From assembly GCA_025451845.1 (NCBI GenBank), contig JANWJS010000017.1, positions 62,001 to 126,000 of the forward strand: a stretch of 64,000 nucleotides of DNA, given 5' to 3'. Within the stretch, counting starts at the first letter, position 1; every line of letters starts with the position of its first letter. A program made the position numbers and the translations under genes. The DNA comes from Steroidobacteraceae bacterium. Lineage in GTDB: Bacteria > Pseudomonadota > Gammaproteobacteria > Steroidobacterales > Steroidobacteraceae. Shown piece after piece: positions 46,507 through 54,595 of this stretch. Below the pieces are notes generated by a model. The model saw only the letters and a program-made list of their open reading frames with translations. It was not told where the DNA came from and ran no database searches.

Positions 46507-47690
46507 AGCTGCAGGAAATCCGGACCTTCGTCGTCGGCAATCCGCCGCCACACAACGGCGGGCGGTACTTCATATTCGCCAAGCTGACTACTGCCAATGG
46601 CATCACCGGCATCGGCGAGGCGTACGGTGTTCCCTTCGAGCCGCATCACGTCGCCCGGCTGATCGAGGACGTGTTCGGCCGCTACGTGGAAGGCGAAGAC
46701 CCGCACGACATCGAGAGGATCTGGCGGCGCGTCTACTCCTCCGGTTACTCGCAGCATCCTGATCTCACACTCATGGGCGTGCTCAGCGCGCTCGAGATGG
46801 CTTGCTGGGACATCATCGGCAAGGCGGCCGGGCAGCCGGTATACAAGCTCCTGGGCGGCCGTGTGCAGGAGCGGCTGCGCACCTATACCTACATTTATGC
46901 CAGGCCCGGGGATCGTACGGACGTCTATCAGGATCCGGATCTGGCGGCAGAGCGGGCGGCCGAATATCTCGCGCAGGGATTCACGGCGTTGAAGTTTGAT
47001 CCACTCGGGCCTTATTCGGCCTTCGATGGCCGGCAACCGTCTCTCGCCGCGCTCGATCGCTGCGAGCGGTTCATGAAGCAGCTGCGTGCGGCAGTGGGCT
47101 CCAAGGCCGATCTTCTCTTCGGCACCCACGGGCAGATGACTGCGGCCGGAGCCATCCGCCTGGCCGGTCGCATCGAGCCGTACGATCCGCTCTGGTTCGA
47201 GGAGCCCGTGCCGCCGGATGCGCCCGAGGAAATGGGCAAAGTCGCGCGCGCGACGCGCGTGCCGATCGCGGCCGGAGAGCGGCTCGCCACCAAGTACGAT
47301 TTCGCGCGGCTGCTTCAGGCCGGCGGCGCGGCTATCCTGCAGCCGAACCTCGGTCGGGTGGGCGGAATCCTCGAAGCCAAGAAGATCGCGGCGCTCGCCG
47401 AGGTGCAACACGCGCAAATCGCCCCGCACCTGTACTGCGGCCCGGTGGTGGGCGCGGCCAACATCCAGCTCGCCGCGTGCAGCCCCAATTTCCTCATCCT
47501 CGAGGGCATCGAGCGCTGGCAGGGCCTGCACGCGAAGCTGCTGCGCAAGCCGATTCGCTGGGAGGAGGGTTACGTCATCCCGCCGACGGAGCCGGGCCTT
47601 GGGGTCGAGCTCGATGAGGCCGTTGCCCTGGCGAATCCGTACTCGGGCGCGGCGCTGCACCTGGAGATGGCGGGCGGGCCTGTATTATAG
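46503..47690 (+). CDS. Enolase-superfamily enzyme (mandelate racemase/muconate lactonizing type), 2
   Basis: 395 residues from ATG 46503 overlapping the upstream stop. Capping domain (FIFAKLTTANGITGIGEAYG) and barrel with KFD at 164-166, FEEPV (Glu233/234) and AAGERL (Glu259), QPNLGRVGGI and IAPHLYCGPVV (His in place of the usual catalytic position). Where the first metal ligand, normally Asp, should be, it has FGTHGQ (206-211), so metal binding may differ from the classical members. It is more like sugar-acid dehydratases or cycloisomerases than like the enzyme at 41813. Reaction unknown; operon with an FAD-GcvT enzyme. Confidence 0.85.
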   Translation: MKLQEIRTFVVGNPPPHNGGRYFIFAKLTTANGITGIGEAYGVPFEPHHVARLIEDVFGRYVEGEDPHDIERIWRRVYSSGYSQHPDLTLMGVLSALEMACWDIIGKAAGQPVYKLLGGRVQERLRTYTYIYARPGDRTDVYQDPDLAAERAAEYLAQGFTALKFDPLGPYSAFDGRQPSLAALDRCERFMKQLRAAVGSKADLLFGTHGQMTAAGAIRLAGRIEPYDPLWFEEPVPPDAPEEMGKVARATRVPIAAGERLATKYDFARLLQAGGAAILQPNLGRVGGILEAKKIAALAEVQHAQIAPHLYCGPVVGAANIQLAACSPNFLILEGIERWQGLHAKLLRKPIRWEEGYVIPPTEPGLGVELDEAVALANPYSGAALHLEMAGGPVL

Positions 47691-47796
47691 GCGCTGGATC
47701 CGGGCTCCTGCCCGGCCCAGCGCCGTCTCGGTCAAAAAGCGTGGTTTTTGCCCGAGACTCGGCCCCCTGCGGCGGCCGGGCACGTCCCTGTGCCTG
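47691..47796 (+). repeat. Structured dispersed repeat A, copy 3
   Basis: About 106 bp immediately after the TAG of the enolase-superfamily gene, nearly identical in order to the reverse complement of 629-735 and homologous to 21804-21909. Hairpins: outer GCGCTGG/CCAGCGC; central GTCTCGGTCAAAAA/TTTTTGCCCGAGAC with one mismatch; and a third from GGGCAC/GTGCC. Probably a terminator-like or REP element. Confidence 0.75.
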
Positions 47797-47830
47797 AGTC
47801 GCTTTGTCTAGACTGTCGCCGACGGCAACT

Positions 47831-49198
47831 ATGATGAAACGCATACTCGAGCCTGCGCGCTCGGTGGACGTCGTCCACGAGACCGACGTGCTGGTGGTGG
47901 GCAGCGGCCCGGGGGGCCTGGCGGCAGCGCTCGGCGCGGCTCGCGCCGGCGCCCGCACGACCTTGCTCGAACGCCAGGGCTGCTTCGGCGGCAACATTAC
48001 TCAGGTCGGCGTGGAAGGGTTCGCCTGGTATCGCCACGAGCGAACCGTCGACTGCGAGGGAATCGGCATCGAGCTCGAACAGCGCGCCGCAGCGATGGGG
48101 GCGGCAACACCGGAGCCGCAGTCCCTGAGCCATGCGCTCGATGCGGAGATGTTCAAGTACGTCGCGGACGTCCTCGTCAAAGAGGCCGGTATTACCCCAT
48201 TCCTGCACCGCCTGTGCGTCGCGCCGGTCCTGGAGGGCGGCTCGATCCGCGGCGTGATCACGGAGAGCAAGTCGGGCCGCGAAGCCTTCCTTGCGCGGCG
48301 CGTGATCGATGCAACTGGCGATGCCGACGTGGCGGCGCGTGCGGGGGCACCCGTACACAAGGCTCCACGCGAGCAGCTCATGGGCGCTTCGGTCTTGTTC
48401 TCCATGGCGGGTGTCAACAAGGCGCGCTTTCTCGAGCAAGTGCGCTGCGACCCGCAGACCTATCGCGACTGGGCCGGCAACGGCGAATGGGACATCGAGA
48501 CGACGGGCAAGGAGGACGACCTGTTCTCGCCGTTCCTGCGCAAGCCCTTCCAGCGAGCCGTTGCGGCGGGAATCATCCCGGCGAGCCTGAATACCATCGC
48601 CGGAACGTGGGGAAGCGTCAGCGACCAGGGCGATCTCACCTATTTGAACCTCATTCAGCTCCCCAACGTCGACGGCACGGATGCCAACGACCTGACGGCC
48701 GCGGAGATCGAGGGCCGCCGGCAGGCGATTTACGCGATCGAGGCGTTGCGGCGCTTCATGCCGGGGTGCGAGCGGGCGAAGCTGCGCAACTTCGGCATGA
48801 CGCTCGGAGTGCGGGACACACGCAAGATCGATGCGCTATACAACCTGACCGCGGCGGACGTACGCGAGCAGGGCCGCTTCGAAGACGCGATCGGCATCTT
48901 TCCGGAATTCATCGACGGGTACGGACTGCTCATCCTGCCGACCACCGGGCGTTACTTCCACGTCCCGTATCGGGCGCTGGTTCCGCGGGGAGTGGGCAAC
49001 CTGCTCGTCGCCGGCCGCTCGATTGGCGGCGACCGCATCTCGCATGCCGCGGTACGTAACATGATGTGCTGCGCGGTGAGTGGACAGGGCGCCGGCGTCG
49101 CGGCCGCGATCTCGCTGCGCACCGGAGAGTCGTTCGACGGGCTGGACGTGCGCGCCGTGCAGCAGGAGCTCGTGCGCCAGGCAGCTCGAATCCAATGA
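47831..49198 (+). CDS. FAD-dependent oxidoreductase (PF12831 type)
   Basis: 455 residues from ATG 47831 (the next codon is also ATG). FAD-binding Rossmann motif TDVLVVGSGPGGLAAALGAA, then LLERQGCFGGNITQVGVEGF, the conserved FGGN turn of the FAD_oxidored family; ARRVIDATGDADVAARAGAP; MTLGVRDTRKIDALYNLT; and NLLVAGRSIGGDRISHAAVR at the C-terminus. Cytoplasmic flavoprotein of unknown substrate. It is followed by an MFS carrier and a third FAD-GcvT enzyme on the same strand, so it may act on a related methylated compound. Confidence 0.85.
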   Translation: MMKRILEPARSVDVVHETDVLVVGSGPGGLAAALGAARAGARTTLLERQGCFGGNITQVGVEGFAWYRHERTVDCEGIGIELEQRAAAMGAATPEPQSLSHALDAEMFKYVADVLVKEAGITPFLHRLCVAPVLEGGSIRGVITESKSGREAFLARRVIDATGDADVAARAGAPVHKAPREQLMGASVLFSMAGVNKARFLEQVRCDPQTYRDWAGNGEWDIETTGKEDDLFSPFLRKPFQRAVAAGIIPASLNTIAGTWGSVSDQGDLTYLNLIQLPNVDGTDANDLTAAEIEGRRQAIYAIEALRRFMPGCERAKLRNFGMTLGVRDTRKIDALYNLTAADVREQGRFEDAIGIFPEFIDGYGLLILPTTGRYFHVPYRALVPRGVGNLLVAGRSIGGDRISHAAVRNMMCCAVSGQGAGVAAAISLRTGESFDGLDVRAVQQELVRQAARIQ

Positions 49199-49325
49199 GC
49201 TGCCTGGAGCAATGGCTCGCCGCGATCCCTGCCGCCCTGACGGCGTCCGGGGCTGCTCCCGGGAGATTTGTCATGACGACACGCGGCTGGTGTCGGCCCC
49301 CGCGCGTGCGGGGACGGGGCCCAGG

Positions 49326-50690
49326 ATGGGTCGGGCATTGAGCGGCGGCGCGAGATCCGCAGTCGGGTCCCGGGCTGCCCCATCGGGCGCGGGGCGCTGG
49401 TGGGTGCTGGCGCTGCTCAGCCTGGCGATCGCCGGCAGCTACTACGAATACGACGCCATCGCACCGATCGCCGGCTTCCTGCGCACCGAGCGGGGCTTCA
49501 CGCAGGCGCAGATCGGGATGCTGAACGCGGTGTTCAGCATCCCCAACATCTTTCTCGCCTTGCTCGGCGGCGTGCTGATCGATCGCTACGGACCGGCTCG
49601 CGTTGCGAGCTGGACGGGGGCACTGTGCCTCGCGGGCGCGGCGCTGACGGCGATCGGCTCGCCGTATGCGCTGATGGTGACGGGGCGGCTGATCTTCGGT
49701 GTCGCCGAGGAGGCGCTGTTCATCGCGCTGCTCGCGGGACTGGCGCAGTGGTTCTCGAGCGGCGGCACGGCGCTCGCGATGGCGCTGTTCTTCAGCTTCG
49801 CTCGCATCGGCTCCTACGCTGCGGATACATCGCCAGGCTGGGCGCACGCGCTCTACGCGCACGGATGGCGGCTGCCGCTGTGGCTGGCCGCCGCGGCCAC
49901 GGCTGCGAGCTTTGCGGCGGCGCTGGTCTATCGGGCCTTCGATGGCCCGGCGCGTGCATCCGGAAGGCTGCCGGCGGTATCGGCTGTGGAGCGGATCAGC
50001 TGGTCCGACCTCGTGAGCTTCGATCTTTCCTACTGGTACATCCTCGCGCTCAACATCCTGTTCGCGGCCGTGTTCTTTCCCTTCCGCAGCACCTTTGCGA
50101 TCGAATATTTCCAGGATGCGAAGGGTTTGACGCTGCAGCAGGCGGGGCTCGCCAACAGCTGGGTGTTCTTCGCAGCCATCTTCGCGACGCCCCTATTTGG
50201 GTTCCTGGCCGACAGGTTCGGAAGGCGCTCGCTCATGATGATGATCGCGACGCTGTTGATGCCGCTCGTGTTTCTCGTTCTTGGCACCACGGATTGGAGC
50301 CTGTGGATCTCAACGGCACTGATGGGCATCAGTTTCTCCGTTGTGCCGGCGGTCATCTGGCCCTCGACGGCCATGCTAGTCGAGCCGCGACGGCTGGGAA
50401 CCGCCCTGGGGCTGGTCAATCTGCTGCAGAATCTTCTTCTGGCGGTGAGCAATCTCACGGCTGGTTGGCTCGCCGACCGCGCACACGCCGGGCCGGCCCA
50501 TCCATCCGGCTACGATGCCATGCTGTGGTATTTCGGCCTGGTGAGTCTCGTTGCGCTCATCGCGGTCGTGCTGCTCTGGCGGCGGGAGTCCGGACCCCAG
50601 GGGCACGGCCTCGAGGGAGTGGACGCATCTCGGCAAGCCGATGACGCAAATCGAGCAGGCGCAGTAGGGGCCGGCGGGCCATACTCATGA
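49326..50690 (+). CDS. MFS transporter
   Basis: 454 residues from ATG 49326. About 12 membrane helices; GVLIDRYGPARVASWTGALC and GFLADRFGRRSLMMMIATLL are the two MFS loop motifs, and YYEYDAIAPIAGFLRTERGF marks helix 1. Substrate unknown. It lies between a flavin oxidoreductase and an FAD-GcvT gene, whose ATG follows its stop by one base, so it is likely the uptake carrier for their substrate. The last ~35 residues are a hydrophilic tail. The 127-bp gap upstream shows nothing notable. Confidence 0.87.
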   Translation: MGRALSGGARSAVGSRAAPSGAGRWWVLALLSLAIAGSYYEYDAIAPIAGFLRTERGFTQAQIGMLNAVFSIPNIFLALLGGVLIDRYGPARVASWTGALCLAGAALTAIGSPYALMVTGRLIFGVAEEALFIALLAGLAQWFSSGGTALAMALFFSFARIGSYAADTSPGWAHALYAHGWRLPLWLAAAATAASFAAALVYRAFDGPARASGRLPAVSAVERISWSDLVSFDLSYWYILALNILFAAVFFPFRSTFAIEYFQDAKGLTLQQAGLANSWVFFAAIFATPLFGFLADRFGRRSLMMMIATLLMPLVFLVLGTTDWSLWISTALMGISFSVVPAVIWPSTAMLVEPRRLGTALGLVNLLQNLLLAVSNLTAGWLADRAHAGPAHPSGYDAMLWYFGLVSLVALIAVVLLWRRESGPQGHGLEGVDASRQADDANRAGAVGAGGPYS

Positions 50691-50691
50691 A

Positions 50692-53277
50692 ATGAGCAGT
50701 CAGAGCACGGGCGAGAGGAGGCTGCCGCAGGAGGCGGCCGCAGTGATCATCGGCCAGGGCGGGATCGTCGGCGCCGCGATGGCTCATCACCTGATCGAGC
50801 GCGGCTGGAAAGATCTCGTCGGCATCGACAAGTCCGCCGTTCCGACCGACATCGGCTCCACCGCGCATGCCTCGGACTTCTGCTACATGACGAGTCACGA
50901 CAGGATGTCGGTGTTCACCACCGTCTACAGCCGCGAGTTCTACGAGAGCCTCGGGCACTATAGCCGGGTCGGCGGCCTCGAGGTTGCCCGGGTCGGGGAT
51001 GACGAGCGCATGGCGGAACTGAAGCGCAAAGTCGGATCGGCGAAGGCGTTCGGCACGCGGGCAGAGCTGATCCCGGCGGCCCGTGCGAAGGAGCTTTTCC
51101 CCCTGCTGGAAGAGGCGGCGATCCAGGGCGCGCTGTGGGATCCCGATGCCGGCCTGGTGGTTCCCCGCTCCCAACGGGTCGCGGGCGTGCTGCTCGAGCG
51201 TGCGGTTGCGAGCGGCCATCTGCAGACCTTTGCCAACACGCCGGCGATATCGGTAGATATTCAGGACGGGCGCGTGCGCGGCGTGGAGACCCGCAAGGGC
51301 TACATCAAGACGCCCATCGTGATCTTCACTTGCGGCATCTGGGGCCCGCTCCTCGCTGCGCGCATGGGCTCGCCGCTGCCGCTCATGCCCTTTGAGCATC
51401 CACTGCTCTTCTTCGGGCCTTTCAACGAATTCGCCGGCACCGGCAAGGAGATCGGCTACCCCTTGCTGCGCGACCAGGGTAACTCGTCCTACATGCGCGA
51501 CACGGGCGATCCCAAGACCACCGAGGGCGGACAGCTCGAATGGGGCTATTACGAGCAGAGCGAGCCCCGCCTGGTCCATTCGCGCGACATTGCCGAGCCC
51601 GGCGAGGCGTCTCTATCGCCCTCCATGCGGGATATGGATATCGAGCAGGTGATGCAGGGCTATGAGCGCGCCACGGAGCTGGTGCCGCTGCTCGGGGAGT
51701 TGGGATGGGATGCCAAGCGCTCATTCAACGGGCTCATGTCCATCACCGCGGACGGCTCACCGCTCGTCGGCCAGTCTCCGGAAGTGGGTGGACTGTGGTT
51801 CGCCGAGGCCGTGTGGGTCAAGGATGCTCCGGGCGTCGCCAAGGTGCTGGCCGACTGGATGACCCAGGGGCGCTCGCAATGGGATACCGCCAGCATTGAC
51901 ATTGCCCGCTTTTACGCAGTGCAGAAGACACCGGCCTACGTCTTTGGCCGGTGCTTCGAGACCGCGAAAAAGGTCTATAACCCGGCCGTGCATCCCCGCG
52001 AGCCGTATCTCACGGGGCGGGACCTGCGCCGCGGCCCGTTCTGGCCGCGGGAGAAGGAGCTCGGCGGCCACTTCATGGAGGCGGCGGGCTGGGAGCGCGC
52101 TCACGGGTATCGGGCTAACGAGCCTCTGCTGCAGAAGTACGGCGAGCGCGTGCCGCAGCGCCGCAACGAGTGGGATGCGCGCCACTTCTGGCCCGTCTCC
52201 AATGCCGAGCAGCTGGCAATGAGCGACAGCGTCGGGATGGTCAATCTGTCGCATTTCGCCATCTACGATGTCTCGGGCGCCGATACGGAAGCGTTCCTCG
52301 AGTATCTCTCGGTCGCGAAGGTAGGCGGCGGCACGGCGTTGGGACAGGGCGTATATACGCATTTCCTCGACGAGGCGGGCGGAGTGCATTCGGATCTGAC
52401 GATCATCCGATTGAGCGCTTCTGAATATCGCGTCGTCTGTGGGGGCAGCACCGGACCTCGCGATCTCATGTGGATGCGGTTGATCCGCGAGTCGCGCGGA
52501 TTCAAGGTGCAGATCGCTGACCGCACGGAAGACCTGGTCACACTCGGCCTCTGGGGCCCCGATTCGCGGCGCACGTTGCAGGCCCTGGCCGACGAGCCGG
52601 AGGCGCTGACGCACGAGCGCTTTCCGTTCGCGGCAGCACGGTCGATACGGGTGCGCGGACTGCCGGTCTGGGCGTTTCGCATTTCCTACGTAGGCGAGCA
52701 GGGATGGGAGCTCTACCTGTCGCCGAGTTACGGCCTCGGCCTGTGGGATCTGCTCTACGAGCAGGGCGTGGTCCCCGTTGGCATCGAGACTTACGCCAAC
52801 ACGCGGCGGATGGAGAAGAGCCTGCGGCTGCAGAACGCGGATCTGCTCACGGAGTACAACCTGTACGAGGCTGGCCTGGCGCGCGCCAAGGTCAAGGCTG
52901 ACGGCTTTCACGGCAAGGCGGCCTACGTGGCCCAGCGCGAGCGCGCGCGTCAGGCCGCATACCTGTGTACGCTCACGATGGAAAGGAACACCGATGCGAG
53001 CGGCGTGGCCCGTTATCCGGTGGGTCAATGGCCGATCCTCGATCCCGAGAGCCGCGAGGTGCTGATCGACGAGCTCGGACGGCGTTCGTCGACGACCAGC
53101 ATTGCTTATGGTCCGTCAGTCGGGAAGAACATCGCGCTCGCCTATCTGCCGGAGCGTTATGCGCATGAGGGACGTGAGCTCGTCATGGAATATTTCGGCG
53201 AGCACTACCCGGTGCGCGTGGCCGGGGTGGGGCAACGGGCGCTGTACGATCCGGGCAACGAGCGTCCGAAGTCCTGA
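50692..53277 (+). CDS. FAD-GcvT dehydrogenase of a divergent subfamily, paralog 3
   Basis: 861 residues. FAD domain AAVIIGQGGIVGAAMAHHLI with an extra residue in the glycine motif, and IGSTAHASDFCYMTS where GST-x-HA keeps His59 at the likely flavin-linking place. The C-terminal part is GcvT-like: MVNLSHFAIYDVSGADTEAF, GVHSDLTIIRLSASEYRVVC, FRISYVGEQGWELYLSPSYG. It is distinct from the paralogs at 37455 and 44095 throughout. Probably an N-demethylating dehydrogenase with THF as acceptor; substrate unknown. Preceded by MFS and FAD oxidoreductase genes. Confidence 0.88.
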   Translation: MSSQSTGERRLPQEAAAVIIGQGGIVGAAMAHHLIERGWKDLVGIDKSAVPTDIGSTAHASDFCYMTSHDRMSVFTTVYSREFYESLGHYSRVGGLEVARVGDDERMAELKRKVGSAKAFGTRAELIPAARAKELFPLLEEAAIQGALWDPDAGLVVPRSQRVAGVLLERAVASGHLQTFANTPAISVDIQDGRVRGVETRKGYIKTPIVIFTCGIWGPLLAARMGSPLPLMPFEHPLLFFGPFNEFAGTGKEIGYPLLRDQGNSSYMRDTGDPKTTEGGQLEWGYYEQSEPRLVHSRDIAEPGEASLSPSMRDMDIEQVMQGYERATELVPLLGELGWDAKRSFNGLMSITADGSPLVGQSPEVGGLWFAEAVWVKDAPGVAKVLADWMTQGRSQWDTASIDIARFYAVQKTPAYVFGRCFETAKKVYNPAVHPREPYLTGRDLRRGPFWPREKELGGHFMEAAGWERAHGYRANEPLLQKYGERVPQRRNEWDARHFWPVSNAEQLAMSDSVGMVNLSHFAIYDVSGADTEAFLEYLSVAKVGGGTALGQGVYTHFLDEAGGVHSDLTIIRLSASEYRVVCGGSTGPRDLMWMRLIRESRGFKVQIADRTEDLVTLGLWGPDSRRTLQALADEPEALTHERFPFAAARSIRVRGLPVWAFRISYVGEQGWELYLSPSYGLGLWDLLYEQGVVPVGIETYANTRRMEKSLRLQNADLLTEYNLYEAGLARAKVKADGFHGKAAYVAQRERARQAAYLCTLTMERNTDASGVARYPVGQWPILDPESREVLIDELGRRSSTTSIAYGPSVGKNIALAYLPERYAHEGRELVMEYFGEHYPVRVAGVGQRALYDPGNERPKS

Positions 53278-53301
53278 ATGGACGCACTCGGTGCGGCTCG
53301 G

Positions 53302-53320
53302 CATGGGTTTCAACCCACGG
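53302..53320. other. Short palindrome between convergent genes
   Basis: TGGGTT/AACCCA arms with a very short loop, downstream of the FAD-GcvT gene and facing the FMN reductase gene. It may help terminate transcription; no T-run follows. Confidence 0.25.
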
Positions 53321-53366
53321 CTTTCGCGAATTATGCGCGCCCGAAGACCGGCCATGACATCCTCCG

Positions 53367-53957
53367 TCAGTACGGCGGTGCTCGTCTTGCGCGTTGAGTC
53401 TTCGCCGCTTCAGCCCACCACGCCAAGTCGTCGGCGAGCCGCGCGAATGCTCGATCGAGTGCCGCTCCGGGTTCACCGATCGGCTCGCCCGCCTCGTCCA
53501 GGGTCTGGCCGATCGGGCCGACCGCGAGCGTACTCGAAATGACGGCCATTCCCATTTCGGACAGTGTGTTGTGCCAGGCATAGCTCGACCGGGTGCCCGC
53601 CAGCCGGCCCGCCGAATAGCTCGCAATCGCCGCAGGGCGCCAGAACCACTCTTCGAGAAAGTGGTCTGTCAGGTTCTTGAGCCCAGGCTGCACGCCCCAG
53701 TTGTACTCGCCGACCACAAACAGGAAAGCATCCGCCTCGCGGATCTCTGCGCCCAGTCTCTGCATCGTCACGGGCGCAGTGCCGGAAGCGTATTCCTTCA
53801 GCATGCGATCCAGCATCGGCAGACCGATTGCCTTGGCGTCGATCAGCGCAGCGTCCTCGCCGCGGTCGCGAAGCTTGCGCACGGCGAAGTCCGCCAGCCG
53901 GATGCCCTTGCGATCGGCCCGATAGGAGCCGTAGAAGACGAGAATTCGATTGCCCAC
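53367..53957 (-). CDS. NADPH-dependent FMN reductase-family flavoprotein
   Basis: 196 residues from a GTG at 53957 (a TTG four codons upstream is an alternative). Flavodoxin-like fold of PF03358: RILVFYGSYRADRKGIRLAD (phosphate-binding loop), ADAFLFVVGEYNWGVQPGLK (the EYN-G-P-LKN signature) and HNTLSEMGMAVISSTLAVGP. It probably reduces FMN or a quinone/azo-type acceptor with NAD(P)H. It lies between an FAD-GcvT gene (convergent) and soxG (same strand, 89 bp). A role in supplying reduced flavin here is speculative. Confidence 0.87.
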   Translation of the reverse strand: MGNRILVFYGSYRADRKGIRLADFAVRKLRDRGEDAALIDAKAIGLPMLDRMLKEYASGTAPVTMQRLGAEIREADAFLFVVGEYNWGVQPGLKNLTDHFLEEWFWRPAAIASYSAGRLAGTRSSYAWHNTLSEMGMAVISSTLAVGPIGQTLDEAGEPIGEPGAALDRAFARLADDLAWWAEAAKTQRARRAPPY

Positions 53958-54046
53958 GAGCAGTGCCAAGCTGAAGCACGCGTCGCTGAGGCGGCCAGCA
54001 CTCGGCGAGGCGCTGCGGAGTCGTCATTTTAGCCGACTGGACTCGG

Positions 54047-54595
54047 TCAGGACATCGCCTCGCACGCGGCCAGTGCCAGGATCTTCGTCACATACGGGGC
54101 GAAGGAGCGCGCCGTTTCGACGCGGAAAGTCTCGGCGCCGGTGCGCCAGAGCACGATCTGGGCCTTCGCGAACACCGTGCGGGTGCACATGTCGACGGGG
54201 AAAGCCGCCGAATCGAGATCGAGGGGACAGCCGGTGTTGAGAATCGTGGCGGCGCGAGCGCCGCGCAGCTCGAATGCGCCCTGCGCGTGACTGATCTCTA
54301 CCAGGGAGTGCGGCATCCCGGCCAGGGCGCGTTGCAGCAGGCTCTCCGTTTCCCCGGCCGCATCGGCAGTACCTAACAGCAGCCGCTCGTCGGGTCCCAG
54401 CCAGAGGGCCGCCCGCCCATCGTTGCGCACTGCCCGGCAGGGTGAATCGCTGCGCGGCAGCCCTAGGGCACCCACCGCGGCAACCAACGCCTGCGGGCCG
54501 CCGCGCAGCACGAACCTCGAAGCGGGGGGCAACTGCCGCAGGACAGGGCTCGTCGCCACAACCTGCTGCTGCCGCGCCGTCGACAGATCAGCCAT
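54047..54595 (-). CDS. soxG: Sarcosine oxidase gamma subunit
   Basis: 182 residues from ATG 54595, overlapping soxA by eight bases. GcvT-like small subunit: LVEISHAQGAFELRGARAAT, LNTGCPLDLDSAAFPVDMCT and FAKAQIVLWRTGAETFRVET, as in SoxG of heterotetrameric sarcosine oxidases. It completes the alpha-beta-gamma-delta enzyme with the three genes upstream. Order here is soxB-soxD-soxA-soxG, the standard one. Confidence 0.9.
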   Translation of the reverse strand: MADLSTARQQQVVATSPVLRQLPPASRFVLRGGPQALVAAVGALGLPRSDSPCRAVRNDGRAALWLGPDERLLLGTADAAGETESLLQRALAGMPHSLVEISHAQGAFELRGARAATILNTGCPLDLDSAAFPVDMCTRTVFAKAQIVLWRTGAETFRVETARSFAPYVTKILALAACEAMS

